Of a stretch of DNA of 64,000 bases, positions 9,161 to 17,039 are shown piece after piece. Source of the stretch: Paenibacillus lupini (lineage in GTDB: Bacteria > Bacillota > Bacilli > Paenibacillales > Paenibacillaceae); NCBI RefSeq assembly GCF_011761355.1, contig NZ_JAASRW010000006.1, positions 533,371 to 597,370 on the forward strand. The letters run 5' to 3'. The notes under the pieces were generated by a model. That model made no database searches. It saw nothing but the letters and a program-made list of their open reading frames with translations, and was not told the DNA's origin. The position numbers and the translations under genes are program-made. Each line of letters starts with the position of its first letter. Position 1 is the stretch's first letter.

Positions 9161-10492
9161 ATGAAAAAAGCAGTAGTCATTTCCGTGCTCGCAACAGCAC
9201 TTGGAGCAGCAGCTGTTACTCCTGTAATGGCACAATCAGCAACACAATCGGTACAAGCTGTACAAATCGGTTCGACAACAATCTCCATCAACGGCACAGC
9301 CGTAGCGATCCGCACGATTGATGCTTCTGGTGTAACGCTCGCCTCCGTACGCGACCTGGCAAAGGCTCTTGAGGCTTCGCTGAATGTAGCTGGCAGCACA
9401 ATTACCGTTCAACTCAACCACAATGTCGTTTCACTCAATGACGCGGTTACTGTTAACGGAACAGCTTTTGTTGAACCAGTAAGCTTCTTGAGCAAGCTTG
9501 GCGTTGGCTACTCGCAAGGCAACATCACAACGATCAAACTCCTTCAGGATGTGGATCAAGTGACTTGGGTGAATGCTTCCAAGCTGATCGTATCGAAATC
9601 TGCCGATACAGGCCGCGAGGATTACCTGGTTGATGCTGCGACTGGTAAAAATGAATTACTGCTTACTTCGTCTGACACGTCCGAACTGATTGTTTCCCCG
9701 GACGGTTCGAAAGCCGCTTATTCCGAAGAGGATGGCACCGTTAATATTATTGATCTGAGCACAAAGCAATCAACTAAAGTAAGCACAGATACATCCATTA
9801 AGAACGAAATGCAATTCTCAGCTGACGGAAGCTCGATCTTCTTCTTCCAAGGCGACAAAAACACTGTTATCTGTAAGTTAAGCCTGGCTGACGGCAGCGT
9901 AACAAAAATTTTGGAAGACAAAGTCGATTACAAAGCTAACCTGTCTGTATCTGCTGACGGGACAAAAGTCGCTTATTTCCAAATCAAACAGCCAGTTGTA
10001 AAAAATGACGCTACAGATGTAAGCAAGGACGATGTAACCATCGATCCAACAGGTACAGAAACACAAGCTTACTTCTATGACTCTGCAAAAGCGGACAATA
10101 AACCGGTTCAACTGACAACTGACAAGAACGACAAAGCATTCCTGGAGCTGGCGGCTGATGGTTCGAAAGCTTACTTCGTAAGCATCAACGACGATACTGT
10201 AGGAAGCGTCGCTTCGGTAAATACAGCTTCCGTTGAAGCAGCTAGCGTCTACAGTGCTGAAGATGTATATCAACTGAATCAAGCTGGCGGCAAGCTGGTC
10301 CTGCTGACAGCAAAAGGCGATGCAAACAGCATCAGCGCTCTTGATCCTGTAACAGGTACTGCAAGCAAGCTATACAGCGTGTCGGATGGCGTATCCGAGC
10401 TTATCGTTTCTGGTAACGGTGATATTGCAGCAATCAGCAACGGTCAAGTGGCTGTTCCTGTAAACGGCAAATTCACAACAATTACTCGCTAA
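9161..10492 (+). CDS. secreted stalk-domain plus beta-propeller-like protein, first gene of the pst operon
   Basis: A 443-residue exported protein. It has a Sec signal peptide (MKKAVVISVLATALG, cleavage near AQSA), then at about 35-130 a copper-amine-oxidase N-terminal-like stalk domain (INGTAVAIRTI..., VSVRDLAKALE-like pattern). The rest carries repeated motifs such as VSPDGSKAAYS, FSADGSSIFFF, VSADGTKVAYF and LAADGSKAYFV, typical of TolB/WD40-like propeller blades. The start at 9161 is preceded by AGAAAGGTGA and opens directly on the signal peptide. It is followed 37 bp later by pstS and shares the Pho box, so a phosphate-starvation role is inferred. The molecular function is unknown. Confidence 0.75.
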   Translation: MKKAVVISVLATALGAAAVTPVMAQSATQSVQAVQIGSTTISINGTAVAIRTIDASGVTLASVRDLAKALEASLNVAGSTITVQLNHNVVSLNDAVTVNGTAFVEPVSFLSKLGVGYSQGNITTIKLLQDVDQVTWVNASKLIVSKSADTGREDYLVDAATGKNELLLTSSDTSELIVSPDGSKAAYSEEDGTVNIIDLSTKQSTKVSTDTSIKNEMQFSADGSSIFFFQGDKNTVICKLSLADGSVTKILEDKVDYKANLSVSADGTKVAYFQIKQPVVKNDATDVSKDDVTIDPTGTETQAYFYDSAKADNKPVQLTTDKNDKAFLELAADGSKAYFVSINDDTVGSVASVNTASVEAASVYSAEDVYQLNQAGGKLVLLTAKGDANSISALDPVTGTASKLYSVSDGVSELIVSGNGDIAAISNGQVAVPVNGKFTTITR

Positions 10493-10529
10493 TACACAAA
10501 TCAATTCATTTTAGGAGGATTACAAAATA

Positions 10530-11396
10530 ATGAAACTTAACTGGTTAAAAGTGGCTACTGTGGCCGCACTTATTGCAACAATTGGTCTTGGCTCCGTCCA
10601 AGCTCCTACCAAAACAGAAGCAGCTAGCAAGCTGTCCGGCAAAATCGTAATTAATGGCTCTTCCGCCCTTCTTCCACTAACTCTTCAAGCGTCCAACGAA
10701 TTCAAAAAGCTGAATCCGAAGGTTAAAATCTCCGCATCAGGAGCAGGCTCCATTACTGGTCCTCAGTCGGTACGTAAAGGTATCGCTGATATTGGTGCGG
10801 TTGACTGGGATGCTACAAAAGCAGTACCTGGCTTCGAAGCATTCACAGGCCAAGTAGCTAACAAAGTAGCAGTTACTCCTTTCGCTGCAGTAGTAAACAA
10901 AAGCGTTACTGCAACAAGCCTGACAACAAAGCAGCTGCAAGACATCTTCTCCGGTAAAGTAACGAACTGGAAAGAAGTTGGCGGCAAAGATGCTGACATT
11001 ATCGTTGTTAACCGTGCTTTCGGCTCCGGTACTCGCGTTAACTTCCAACAAAAAGCGCTGAACGGTACAGATTTTATGACCAAAGGCAGCAACTACAAAG
11101 AAGTTAAAACAAGCGGCGACATGAAAACAGCAGTTGAATCAACTCCTGGCGCTATCGGTTACCTCGATTTCGCTTACATCACTACGAAAATGACTGGCGT
11201 AAGCATTAATGGTGTTGCTCCAACTGTAGACAACGTAATCAACGGCAAATACAAAGTTTGGGGCTACGGCTACTACATGACTAAAGGCCAACCTACAGGC
11301 GTTGTTAAAGAATTCATCAAATATGTACAAAGCGCTAAGTTCCAAAACGGTTCGCTTAAAAAGCTTAAGTTCATCCCGCTTTCCGCAATGAAATAA
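10530..11396 (+). CDS. pstS: phosphate ABC transporter substrate-binding protein
   Basis: A 288-residue periplasmic-binding-protein fold. The phosphate-site segments GSSALLPLT (about 43) and FGSGTRVNF (about 165) are present, as are SASGAGSI and the C-terminal GVVKEFIKYV stretch. The signal peptide ends around KTEAAS and contains no cysteine, so there is no lipobox, which is unusual for a Gram-positive binding protein that must stay near its permease. The start follows TAGGAGG. The gene is followed by pstC and pstA. Confidence 0.92.
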   Translation: MKLNWLKVATVAALIATIGLGSVQAPTKTEAASKLSGKIVINGSSALLPLTLQASNEFKKLNPKVKISASGAGSITGPQSVRKGIADIGAVDWDATKAVPGFEAFTGQVANKVAVTPFAAVVNKSVTATSLTTKQLQDIFSGKVTNWKEVGGKDADIIVVNRAFGSGTRVNFQQKALNGTDFMTKGSNYKEVKTSGDMKTAVESTPGAIGYLDFAYITTKMTGVSINGVAPTVDNVINGKYKVWGYGYYMTKGQPTGVVKEFIKYVQSAKFQNGSLKKLKFIPLSAMK

Positions 11397-11482
11397 TCCA
11401 AGTTAATCGAATATAGGTAACAGCGGCCGTCTTTCGCGAAGCGACAGGCGGCTGCTTGCTACCGAAGGAGCCGATTGTAATT

Positions 11483-12433
11483 ATGATAGATACCTCATCT
11501 ACTGCGGGCCAGATTGATCTGGGCGGCAGTCTTTTGACGGGAAGTGGCAAGCCGTTTGACCGCAAGAAGCGGCTGTTTGTGATGAACCGCCTGTTCCGTT
11601 ATGTTTGTATTGCTGCAGCTGCTTTTGTGTGTCTGATTCTATTCCTCATCCTGCTGCTCATGTTCCGCACAGGCGTGCTGACATTTGGTGAGGTATCCTT
11701 CTCCGAATTTTTCCTTTCTACGGAATGGAGTCCGGAAACCGAGCAGTATGGTGGGCTGTTATTCATTTTTGGTACATTTGCCCTTACTTTATTAACCTTG
11801 ATCATCTCAGTCCCGCTATCGCTCCTGATCGCGGTCTTTCTGTCGACCTTCGTGCCAACTTGGCTGAAAAATATGCTGCGTCCGGTCATGGACCTGCTCG
11901 TCGGCATTCCGTCCGTCGTTTACGGTTACCTGGGTTTGACTGTTCTTATTCCCCTGATTCGGGATGTTACCGGTACAGGTATGGGTGATGGCCTGCTCGC
12001 TGCTGCATTAGTCCTCACGATTATGGTGCTGCCTACGATCAGCCGGATCAGCGATGATTCAATTTCTGCTGTACCTAAGAAATTCAGCGATGCCTCCTAC
12101 GCCCTTGGTGCAACCCGCTTCCAAACGGTCTGGAAAGTGCTAGTTCCATCTGCTCGCAGCGGCATTATGTACGCTGTCATCCTTGGGATGGCCCGTGCAA
12201 TTGGCGAGACGATGGCCGTCGTTATGGTTATTGGCAATACGCCGCAATTGGCGGACAGCCTGCTTAAACCTACCTCCGTTTTGACCAGCAACATTGTCAT
12301 GCAAATCGCGAATGTTCCATTTGATTCCACCTGGAACTACGCACTTTATCTGATGGGCTTCCTGCTGCTTGCTATCTCTCTCTTGATGATCGTTGGCGTG
12401 CGTTGGCTGCAAGGGAAAGGAGTACAGCAATGA
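11483..12433 (+). CDS. pstC: phosphate ABC transporter permease PstC
   Basis: A 316-residue inner-membrane permease with about six helices. The EAA-type loop is visible as YALGATRFQTVWKVLVPSA, followed by ARAIGETMAV, both typical of PstC. The start at ATG 11483 follows GAAGGAG about 12 nt upstream; an upstream in-frame ATG at 11456 has no site. Its last codons overlap the pstA start by 4 bp (ATGA). Confidence 0.92.
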   Translation: MIDTSSTAGQIDLGGSLLTGSGKPFDRKKRLFVMNRLFRYVCIAAAAFVCLILFLILLLMFRTGVLTFGEVSFSEFFLSTEWSPETEQYGGLLFIFGTFALTLLTLIISVPLSLLIAVFLSTFVPTWLKNMLRPVMDLLVGIPSVVYGYLGLTVLIPLIRDVTGTGMGDGLLAAALVLTIMVLPTISRISDDSISAVPKKFSDASYALGATRFQTVWKVLVPSARSGIMYAVILGMARAIGETMAVVMVIGNTPQLADSLLKPTSVLTSNIVMQIANVPFDSTWNYALYLMGFLLLAISLLMIVGVRWLQGKGVQQ

Positions 12434-13335
12434 GTAATGTAAATTCAGCTGCAAATGCTAATCCGTTCCGTGGCAAACGAGGAATAAACAGCTTCAACAA
12501 CCGTGTATTTACCATAGCGGTATGGACCCTAGGAATTGTTGTCGTCTTATTCATCCTTGGGCTTCTCTTCTTAATTCTAAAAGATGGCTTGCCAAAGCTC
12601 TCCTGGAGCTTCCTGTTTGGACTGCCTAGTGAAATTGATGAGGGCGGCGGTATTGGGCCTGCATTGCTGAACTCTTTTTATATCCTGTTCCTATCGCTGC
12701 TCATCTCTATTCCGCTTGGTATGGCTGCCGGCATTTATCTCGCCGAGTTCGCGCCGGTCAATAAGCTGATTTCCTTCGTCCGTATATGCGTAGAAGGATT
12801 AGCTTCGGTTCCATCCATTATCTTCGGTTTGTTTGGGATTGCACTCTTCGTTGAGACATTCCAGTTAGGCCTGACGATTTTAGGCGGTGCAGTAAGCTTG
12901 GCCTTTCTAAACCTGCCTGTTCTAACCCGTGTTACCGAGGAATCCATCCGTGCTGTGCCGAAGGAACTGAAGAACGCTTCCTTTGCGCTAGGGGCTACAC
13001 ATTTACAGACGATAGTTCGGGTGCTTATCCCTGCAGCAATGAACGGAATTATTACAGGCATCTGTCTCGTAGCCGGCCGCGCCTTTGGTGAGAGTGCCGT
13101 TATTATTCTGACAGCCGGCGTGACAACCTCCGGAGAAATGTGGGACTTCAGCTTGTTCTCATCGGGTGAGACACTTGCCGTCCATCTCTGGTATGTACAG
13201 TCCGAAGCCATTGTTCCGGATGCCCAGGAGATCGCCCAGAAGTCGGCGGCGGTACTCGTGTTCTTCGTTCTTCTGATCAACTTGGTGTTCCGTATTCCTC
13301 TATGGCTGAATTCTCGTAAAATGCAGAGGTCGTAG
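12430..13335 (+). CDS. pstA: phosphate ABC transporter permease PstA
   Basis: A 301-residue permease partner of PstC. It has about six helices and the EAA-type loop FALGATHLQTIVRVLIPAA, then VAGRAFGESAV, characteristic of PstA. The ATG at 12430 overlaps the pstC stop and is preceded by AAAGGAG. No ATPase gene (pstB) follows; 470 bp of non-coding repeats separate it from the convergent hesB gene, so the ATPase must be encoded elsewhere. Confidence 0.92.
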   Translation: MSNVNSAANANPFRGKRGINSFNNRVFTIAVWTLGIVVVLFILGLLFLILKDGLPKLSWSFLFGLPSEIDEGGGIGPALLNSFYILFLSLLISIPLGMAAGIYLAEFAPVNKLISFVRICVEGLASVPSIIFGLFGIALFVETFQLGLTILGGAVSLAFLNLPVLTRVTEESIRAVPKELKNASFALGATHLQTIVRVLIPAAMNGIITGICLVAGRAFGESAVIILTAGVTTSGEMWDFSLFSSGETLAVHLWYVQSEAIVPDAQEIAQKSAAVLVFFVLLINLVFRIPLWLNSRKMQRS

Positions 13336-13352
13336 GAAGTTGGTTTCCTTCA

Positions 13353-13481
13353 CTGCGCAAGTAAATGCTCTTTCGACCGCTGTTGTATTCGGATTACTTG
13401 GAACAATTTATTAAGGTAATTATCCGAATACAAAGGCGGGCGCTTCGCTTCTCAAGAGCATTCACTTACTCCGTTCCGCAG
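13353..13481 (+). repeat. structured intergenic repeat, copy A (after pstA)
   Basis: First of three related copies. It begins CTGCGCA; outer helix AAGTAAATGCTCTT (13359-13372) pairs with AAGAGCATTCACTT (13454-13467, 13 of 14). The conserved strand TTTCGACCGCTGTTG leads into inner helix TTGTATTCGGAT (13383-13394), perfectly paired with ATCCGAATACAA (13422-13433). The conserved strand CAAAGGCGGGCGCT and a CTTCTC block follow, then TACTCCG. Compared with copies B and C, unpaired segments are alike but the helix sequences differ with compensating changes. It lies between the pstA stop and a terminator, in the sense orientation. Confidence 0.8.
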
Positions 13482-13502
13482 TCGACTTCTTTATTAAAAC
13501 AA

Positions 13503-13534
13503 AAACCGGCGTCCATTAAATGGGACGCCGGTTT
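13503..13534 (+). terminator. terminator downstream of pstA and repeat A
   Basis: The 12-bp inverted repeat AAACCGGCGTCC / GGACGCCGGTTT with an AT-rich T-containing tail ends any transcript running from pstA through repeat A. Confidence 0.7.
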
Positions 13535-13552
13535 AATTTAATTCTTTTTAGG

Positions 13553-13576
13553 GACAGGTTGTATTTGCAACCTGTC
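13553..13576. other. isolated hairpin GACAGGTTG / CAACCTGTC
   Basis: A perfect 9-bp inverted repeat with a 6-nt loop, without a T-run on either side. It lies between the pstA terminator and the hairpin at 13590. Function unknown; it may belong to the repeat cluster of this 470-bp gene-free stretch. Confidence 0.45.
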
Positions 13577-13589
13577 TAACCTATGTCAC

Positions 13590-13615
13590 AAAAGGCTGGC
13601 TGCGCCAGCTTTTTG
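13590..13615 (-). terminator. terminator-like hairpin after repeat copy B
   Basis: GCTGGC-TGC-GCCAGC is flanked by A-runs on one side and T-runs on the other, so it could work on either strand. On the minus strand it follows repeat copy B, matching the element-then-terminator order seen for copies A and C. Confidence 0.55.
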
Positions 13616-13643
13616 CGAATGCTGTTTGGCTTCGCCAAGCGGG

Positions 13644-13764
13644 CGGAGCAAGGGAATGTTATGGAGAAACGGAGTGTTCGCTTTTGTTACCGGAATCGTA
13701 CCTTGTACGATAAATTCACTGATTCCGGTAACAATGGCGATTGGAAGAACATTCCCTTGCGCAG
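13644..13764 (-). repeat. structured intergenic repeat, copy B (minus strand)
   Basis: Second copy, in opposite orientation to copy A and tail-to-tail with it. On the minus strand it reads CTGCGCA, outer-helix arm AAGGGAATGTT, conserved TTCTTCCAATCGCCATTG, inner helix, conserved CAAAAGCGAACACT, TTTCTCC, outer-helix partner, TGCTCCG. In plus coordinates the outer helix is 13648-13660 with 13748-13760 (13 bp, perfect) and the inner helix is 13684-13697 with 13721-13734 (14 bp, perfect). Helix sequences are unrelated to those of copy A. Confidence 0.8.
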
Positions 13765-13786
13765 CCTGCATACTGGCGAACAAAAA

Positions 13787-13812
13787 AAGCTGAGCACAAG
13801 CGCGCTCAGCAG
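13787..13812 (-). terminator. hesB terminator overlapping its stop codon
   Basis: The minus strand reads GCTGAGC-GCGCTTGT-GCTCAGC followed by seven T. The TGA stop of the gene (13806-13808) is inside the first stem arm. Confidence 0.8.
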
Positions 13813-14162
13813 TCACTATCCGGTTTACCAGCCGCAGCAGCGGTACGGAAGCTCGAGCCGCATCCGCAAGTTGCAGTTGCGTTCGGGTTCTCGATTGTGA
13901 AGCCGCCGCCCATTGCCGACTCTTTCCAGTCGATAACAAGACCGAACAGGTATTTCAAGCTGTCATCGTCAACAACAACTTTGAGGTCTGCGACCTCCAA
14001 TGACTTATCGTTCTCATGCTCTTCATCGTCGAAGCCCATGCCGTAGGAGAAGCCTGTGCAGCCGCCTTCCTTCACGCCGATGCGCAGGAACAGCCCAGGA
14101 GTTCCTTCCTCTTCGAGCATTTCTTTTATTTTGTCAGATGCCGATTCACTAATAGTGATCAT
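13806..14162 (-). CDS. HesB/IscA-type iron-sulfur cluster assembly protein (YutM-like)
   Basis: A 118-residue A-type carrier for Fe-S clusters. The three conserved cysteines are present: Cys35 in GGCTGFSYG and Cys99/Cys101 in ATCGCGSSF. A-type proteins accept clusters from SufBCD/IscU scaffolds and pass them to apo-enzymes. In B. subtilis the homologue yutM lies in the same neighbourhood as yutJ, yuzB and yutI, all of which have homologues within 3.5 kb here. The start ATG follows GAGGAGG. Confidence 0.9.
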   Translation of the reverse strand: MITISESASDKIKEMLEEEGTPGLFLRIGVKEGGCTGFSYGMGFDDEEHENDKSLEVADLKVVVDDDSLKYLFGLVIDWKESAMGGGFTIENPNATATCGCGSSFRTAAAAGKPDSDC

Positions 14163-14286
14163 ACTTCGTACCTCCTCTATATAAATGTAATAAATGTATC
14201 GTTGTAGTTACAGTATACTCTTCTTCCCCCGGTTCCTCAAGAGACCAATGCCTGCCGCTCTTGATGAATATTCAAGACTTTAGGTG

Positions 14287-14315
14287 TTGCCCCATGTAAC
14301 GTACAGGTTTATAAT
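14287..14315 (+). promoter_or_regulatory. promoter of mqnE
   Basis: TTGCCC (14287-14292), a 17-bp spacer and TATAAT (14310-14315) form a near-consensus housekeeping promoter 156 bp upstream of the mqnE start codon. The rest of the 309-bp gap between hesB and mqnE shows only a weak inverted repeat (TCTTGA...TCAAGA around 14262-14280) and nothing else I can support. Confidence 0.65.
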
Positions 14316-14471
14316 AATGGATAGCTTTCTTTATCGGATGAGCAAGTTATTTTTTTCACAAGGTATCGCTCGAGCTTGATCCATTCCTTGCTCTGATAAC
14401 AAGGACGATATCGACAGCATGCCACATTGTAGTATTACAGAATTATTTTAAAGATGAAGGAGGTTGCCAAG

Positions 14472-15575
14472 ATGAACATCGCCATCCCATCTGATAATAA
14501 GCAAATGCAGGAAATTATCGAGAAGGTGCGTAATGGAGAACGTCTTACACTTGAGGACGGTGTATTCCTCTACAAATCGGACGATCTGCTTACGATCGGG
14601 CAACTCGCAAATGAAGTTAATCTTCGTAAGAACGGTAAGAAAGTTTATTTTATCGAGAACATGAGCTTGTACTTTACGAACGTCTGTGAAGCGCATTGTG
14701 CTTTCTGTAACTTCCGTAGAGACGAAGGCGCTCCTGGTTCCTACACGCTGTCCGGTCAGGAAATGATCGAATACGTGGAGCAGCACTTCCACCCTGGTGT
14801 ACGAGAATTCCATATTGTCGGCGGTCATAACCCACATGTTCCGTTCCAATATTATGTCGATTCCCTGAAGGCATTAAATGAGCGCTTCCCAGAAGTAACG
14901 CTCAAAGCCTACACAGCTGCGGAAATCGACTTTTTCTCGCGTATTAGCGGCTTAAGCTACAAGGAAGTATTGGAAGAACTGATGAAAGTTGGTCTCAAAT
15001 CACTTACGGGCGGCGGAGCAGAAATATTATCTGACCATTACCGTAAAAAAATGCGCGTTGATAAAGCTGATGTGAGCCAATATTTAGAGGTGCACCGCAC
15101 GGCTCATAATCTTGGACTGCGCACACATACAACGATGCTGTACGGTTCGATTGAATCACATGAGGATCGTGTTCGTCACATGATGCAGATCCGCGAGCTT
15201 CAGGATGAAACAAACGGCTTCCAGGTCTTTATTCCATTGTCGATGCAGCCAATTAATCCTAAGGCCGGCATTCGCCGTCGTAATTCTGCCTTTGAGGATT
15301 TGAAGACCATTGCAATCAGCCGTCTGATGCTTGATAACATCCAGCATATTAAAGCTTACTTCATTAACATCGGTACTCAGCTGACTCAGGTTGCACTGAC
15401 GATGGGTGCATCCGATGCTCACGGTACAATTGTTAAAGAAAAAATCAGTCATGCGGCTGGCGCACTTACGCCAGAAGGTATTACGCGTGAAGATCTGTTG
15501 TGGCTCATTAGAGGAGCCGGACGTATTCCTGTGGAGAGAGATACGTTCTACAACGAAATCAAAGTCTATGAGTAA
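14472..15575 (+). CDS. mqnE: aminofutalosine synthase MqnE
   Basis: A 367-residue radical SAM enzyme. It joins the enolpyruvyl ether formed by MqnA (3-[(1-carboxyvinyl)oxy]benzoate) to adenosyl from SAM to give aminofutalosine, in the futalosine route to menaquinone. The 4Fe-4S motif CxxxCxxC is CEAHCAFC (Cys72, 76, 79). Other family stretches are FNFRRDEGA-like NFRRDEG, VGGHNPHVPFQYY and SLTGGGAEIL. ATG 14472 is used because AAGGAGG lies 9 nt upstream; the in-frame ATG at 14454 overlaps that site. The pathway partner mqnL is at 18893-20653. Confidence 0.95.
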   Translation: MNIAIPSDNKQMQEIIEKVRNGERLTLEDGVFLYKSDDLLTIGQLANEVNLRKNGKKVYFIENMSLYFTNVCEAHCAFCNFRRDEGAPGSYTLSGQEMIEYVEQHFHPGVREFHIVGGHNPHVPFQYYVDSLKALNERFPEVTLKAYTAAEIDFFSRISGLSYKEVLEELMKVGLKSLTGGGAEILSDHYRKKMRVDKADVSQYLEVHRTAHNLGLRTHTTMLYGSIESHEDRVRHMMQIRELQDETNGFQVFIPLSMQPINPKAGIRRRNSAFEDLKTIAISRLMLDNIQHIKAYFINIGTQLTQVALTMGASDAHGTIVKEKISHAAGALTPEGITREDLLWLIRGAGRIPVERDTFYNEIKVYE

Positions 15576-15648
15576 TGATGCGAAGAGACGCACATATTAG
15601 GCACAAACAACAAAGCAATCATCATTTGGAGTTGGGTAGGGAAATCAT

Positions 15649-16716
15649 ATGAGAAAATTCGTAATTTTGGGCGGCGGTTACGGCGGTCAGGCAATTGCTG
15701 CAGATGTTATAGAGAAGCAGCTGCCAATCGACGTCGAGGTCATTCTCGTTGACCGTATGCCTTATCAAGGCCTTAAAACGGAGTATTACGCACTTGCAGC
15801 AGGTACGGTATCGGATCTCGATATCCGTGTTAAGTTCCCGCAGGATCCACGACTTACGACTTGTTATGGAGAAGTCTTGGATATCGATCTTGAGAATAAG
15901 TTTGTTCATCTGGAAGGTCAGGATCCAATCGATTACGAATGGCTGGTTGTTGGACTTGGCTGTACGGATAATTATCACGGCATCGAAGGTGCAGAAGAGT
16001 TCTCGACTAGTATTCAAACACTCTCGAATGCACGTAAAACATACCAACTGCTAAACGACATTAAGCCTTACGGCCAAGTGTCCATTATCGGAGGCGGTTT
16101 GAGCGGCGTAGAGGTTGCTGCCGAGCTGCGCGAAGCCCGCTCTGACCTGAACATCCGCATTATTGACCGTGGACCAAGCGTTATGTCCGCTTTTCCTGGA
16201 TCACTTCAGAAGTTTGTTTCTTCATGGTTCAGAGAGCATAATGTTGAGATGCTAAGCCATATTTCCTTGTGTCGTCTTGAGCAAGGTGCTTTGCATGATT
16301 CCAACACGGATCAAACGATCCTGACAGACGTGACGGTATGGACAGCTGGTATTCAGCCAGTTGAAATTGTTCAACGCATGAATCTGCCGAAAGACAAACA
16401 AGGCCGACTTATTGTGAATGAATACCATCAATTGCCGGACTATAACGATGTCTTTATTTGCGGTGACTGTGCATCCCTGCCATTCTCACCAAGCGGTCAA
16501 GCGGCTGGTGCACAAGGCAAGCAAATCGCCGAGGTCATGCATGCCATTTGGAGTAATAAGACGCCTAAGCTTGGCAAACTCAAGCTGAAGGGTGTAATGG
16601 GTTCCCTTGGTAAGAAAAGCGGCTTTGGCCTCATGGGCAGCACGCCAATGATGGGGAAAATTCCGCGTTTGATCAAGAGCGGTATCCTCTGGAAATCGAA
16701 ACGCCATTTTGGTTAG
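15649..16716 (+). CDS. NAD(P)/FAD-dependent oxidoreductase, NDH-2-like (YutJ homologue)
   Basis: A 355-residue flavoprotein with an N-terminal FAD fold (ILGGGYGGQ), a central NAD(P) fold (SIIGGGLSGVEVAAEL, about residue 144) and the FAD-closing ICGDCAS near 275. It resembles type II NADH dehydrogenases, which pass electrons from NADH to menaquinone, and sits next to mqnE. The C-terminus is somewhat short and lacks an obvious membrane helix. In B. subtilis yutJ lies next to yuzB and yutI, as here. Confidence 0.85.
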   Translation: MRKFVILGGGYGGQAIAADVIEKQLPIDVEVILVDRMPYQGLKTEYYALAAGTVSDLDIRVKFPQDPRLTTCYGEVLDIDLENKFVHLEGQDPIDYEWLVVGLGCTDNYHGIEGAEEFSTSIQTLSNARKTYQLLNDIKPYGQVSIIGGGLSGVEVAAELREARSDLNIRIIDRGPSVMSAFPGSLQKFVSSWFREHNVEMLSHISLCRLEQGALHDSNTDQTILTDVTVWTAGIQPVEIVQRMNLPKDKQGRLIVNEYHQLPDYNDVFICGDCASLPFSPSGQAAGAQGKQIAEVMHAIWSNKTPKLGKLKLKGVMGSLGKKSGFGLMGSTPMMGKIPRLIKSGILWKSKRHFG

Positions 16717-16718
16717 AA

Positions 16719-16952
16719 TTATTGCTTAATGCTGATGATATCTCGAATACGAATGGTCAGATCATCTACGGAGTCTGCTGCAACAATCATGCCGTTCACT
16801 AACGCGAATGGTTTCAAATAACATTCTCCGCAATTGCCAAGACATCCGTATTCGACCACTTTCAGCTGTTCATTTTGTTCCAGCTGCTTCATGATTTGTT
16901 CTGTACCATGATGCATATTGCCATTACAAAACTCAATAAGTGGTTTAGACAT
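16719..16952 (-). CDS. YuzB-like DUF1450 protein
   Basis: A 77-residue protein with conserved Cys in IEFCNGN and CLGNCGECY, the pattern of the YuzB/DUF1450 family (thioredoxin-like ferredoxin fold). Function not established; the cysteines suggest metal or cluster binding. ATG 16952 has AGGTGA 8 nt upstream, so it is preferred to the in-frame GTG at 16964. It converges on the yutJ homologue with 2 bp between stops and diverges from yutI. Confidence 0.85.
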   Translation of the reverse strand: MSKPLIEFCNGNMHHGTEQIMKQLEQNEQLKVVEYGCLGNCGECYLKPFALVNGMIVAADSVDDLTIRIRDIISIKQ

Positions 16953-17039
16953 TTTTCGAATCACCTGGCCTTAACGGTTGATATCCATTTTCAATCCTTG
17001 CACTTTGTATTATAATAGGGGAGAAAGGAGATGATTGCA

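Noticed and set aside
12735..13280. A 181-codon open frame on the minus strand inside pstA
   Set aside because: Antisense to pstA, which has clear permease motifs and good start signals. No homology pattern or ribosome site.
13583..13900. Possible remnant of pstB after pstA
   Set aside because: I looked for Walker A, signature and Walker B patterns in 13336-13805 on both strands. None exist; the stretch is made of inverted repeats and open frames here are shadows.
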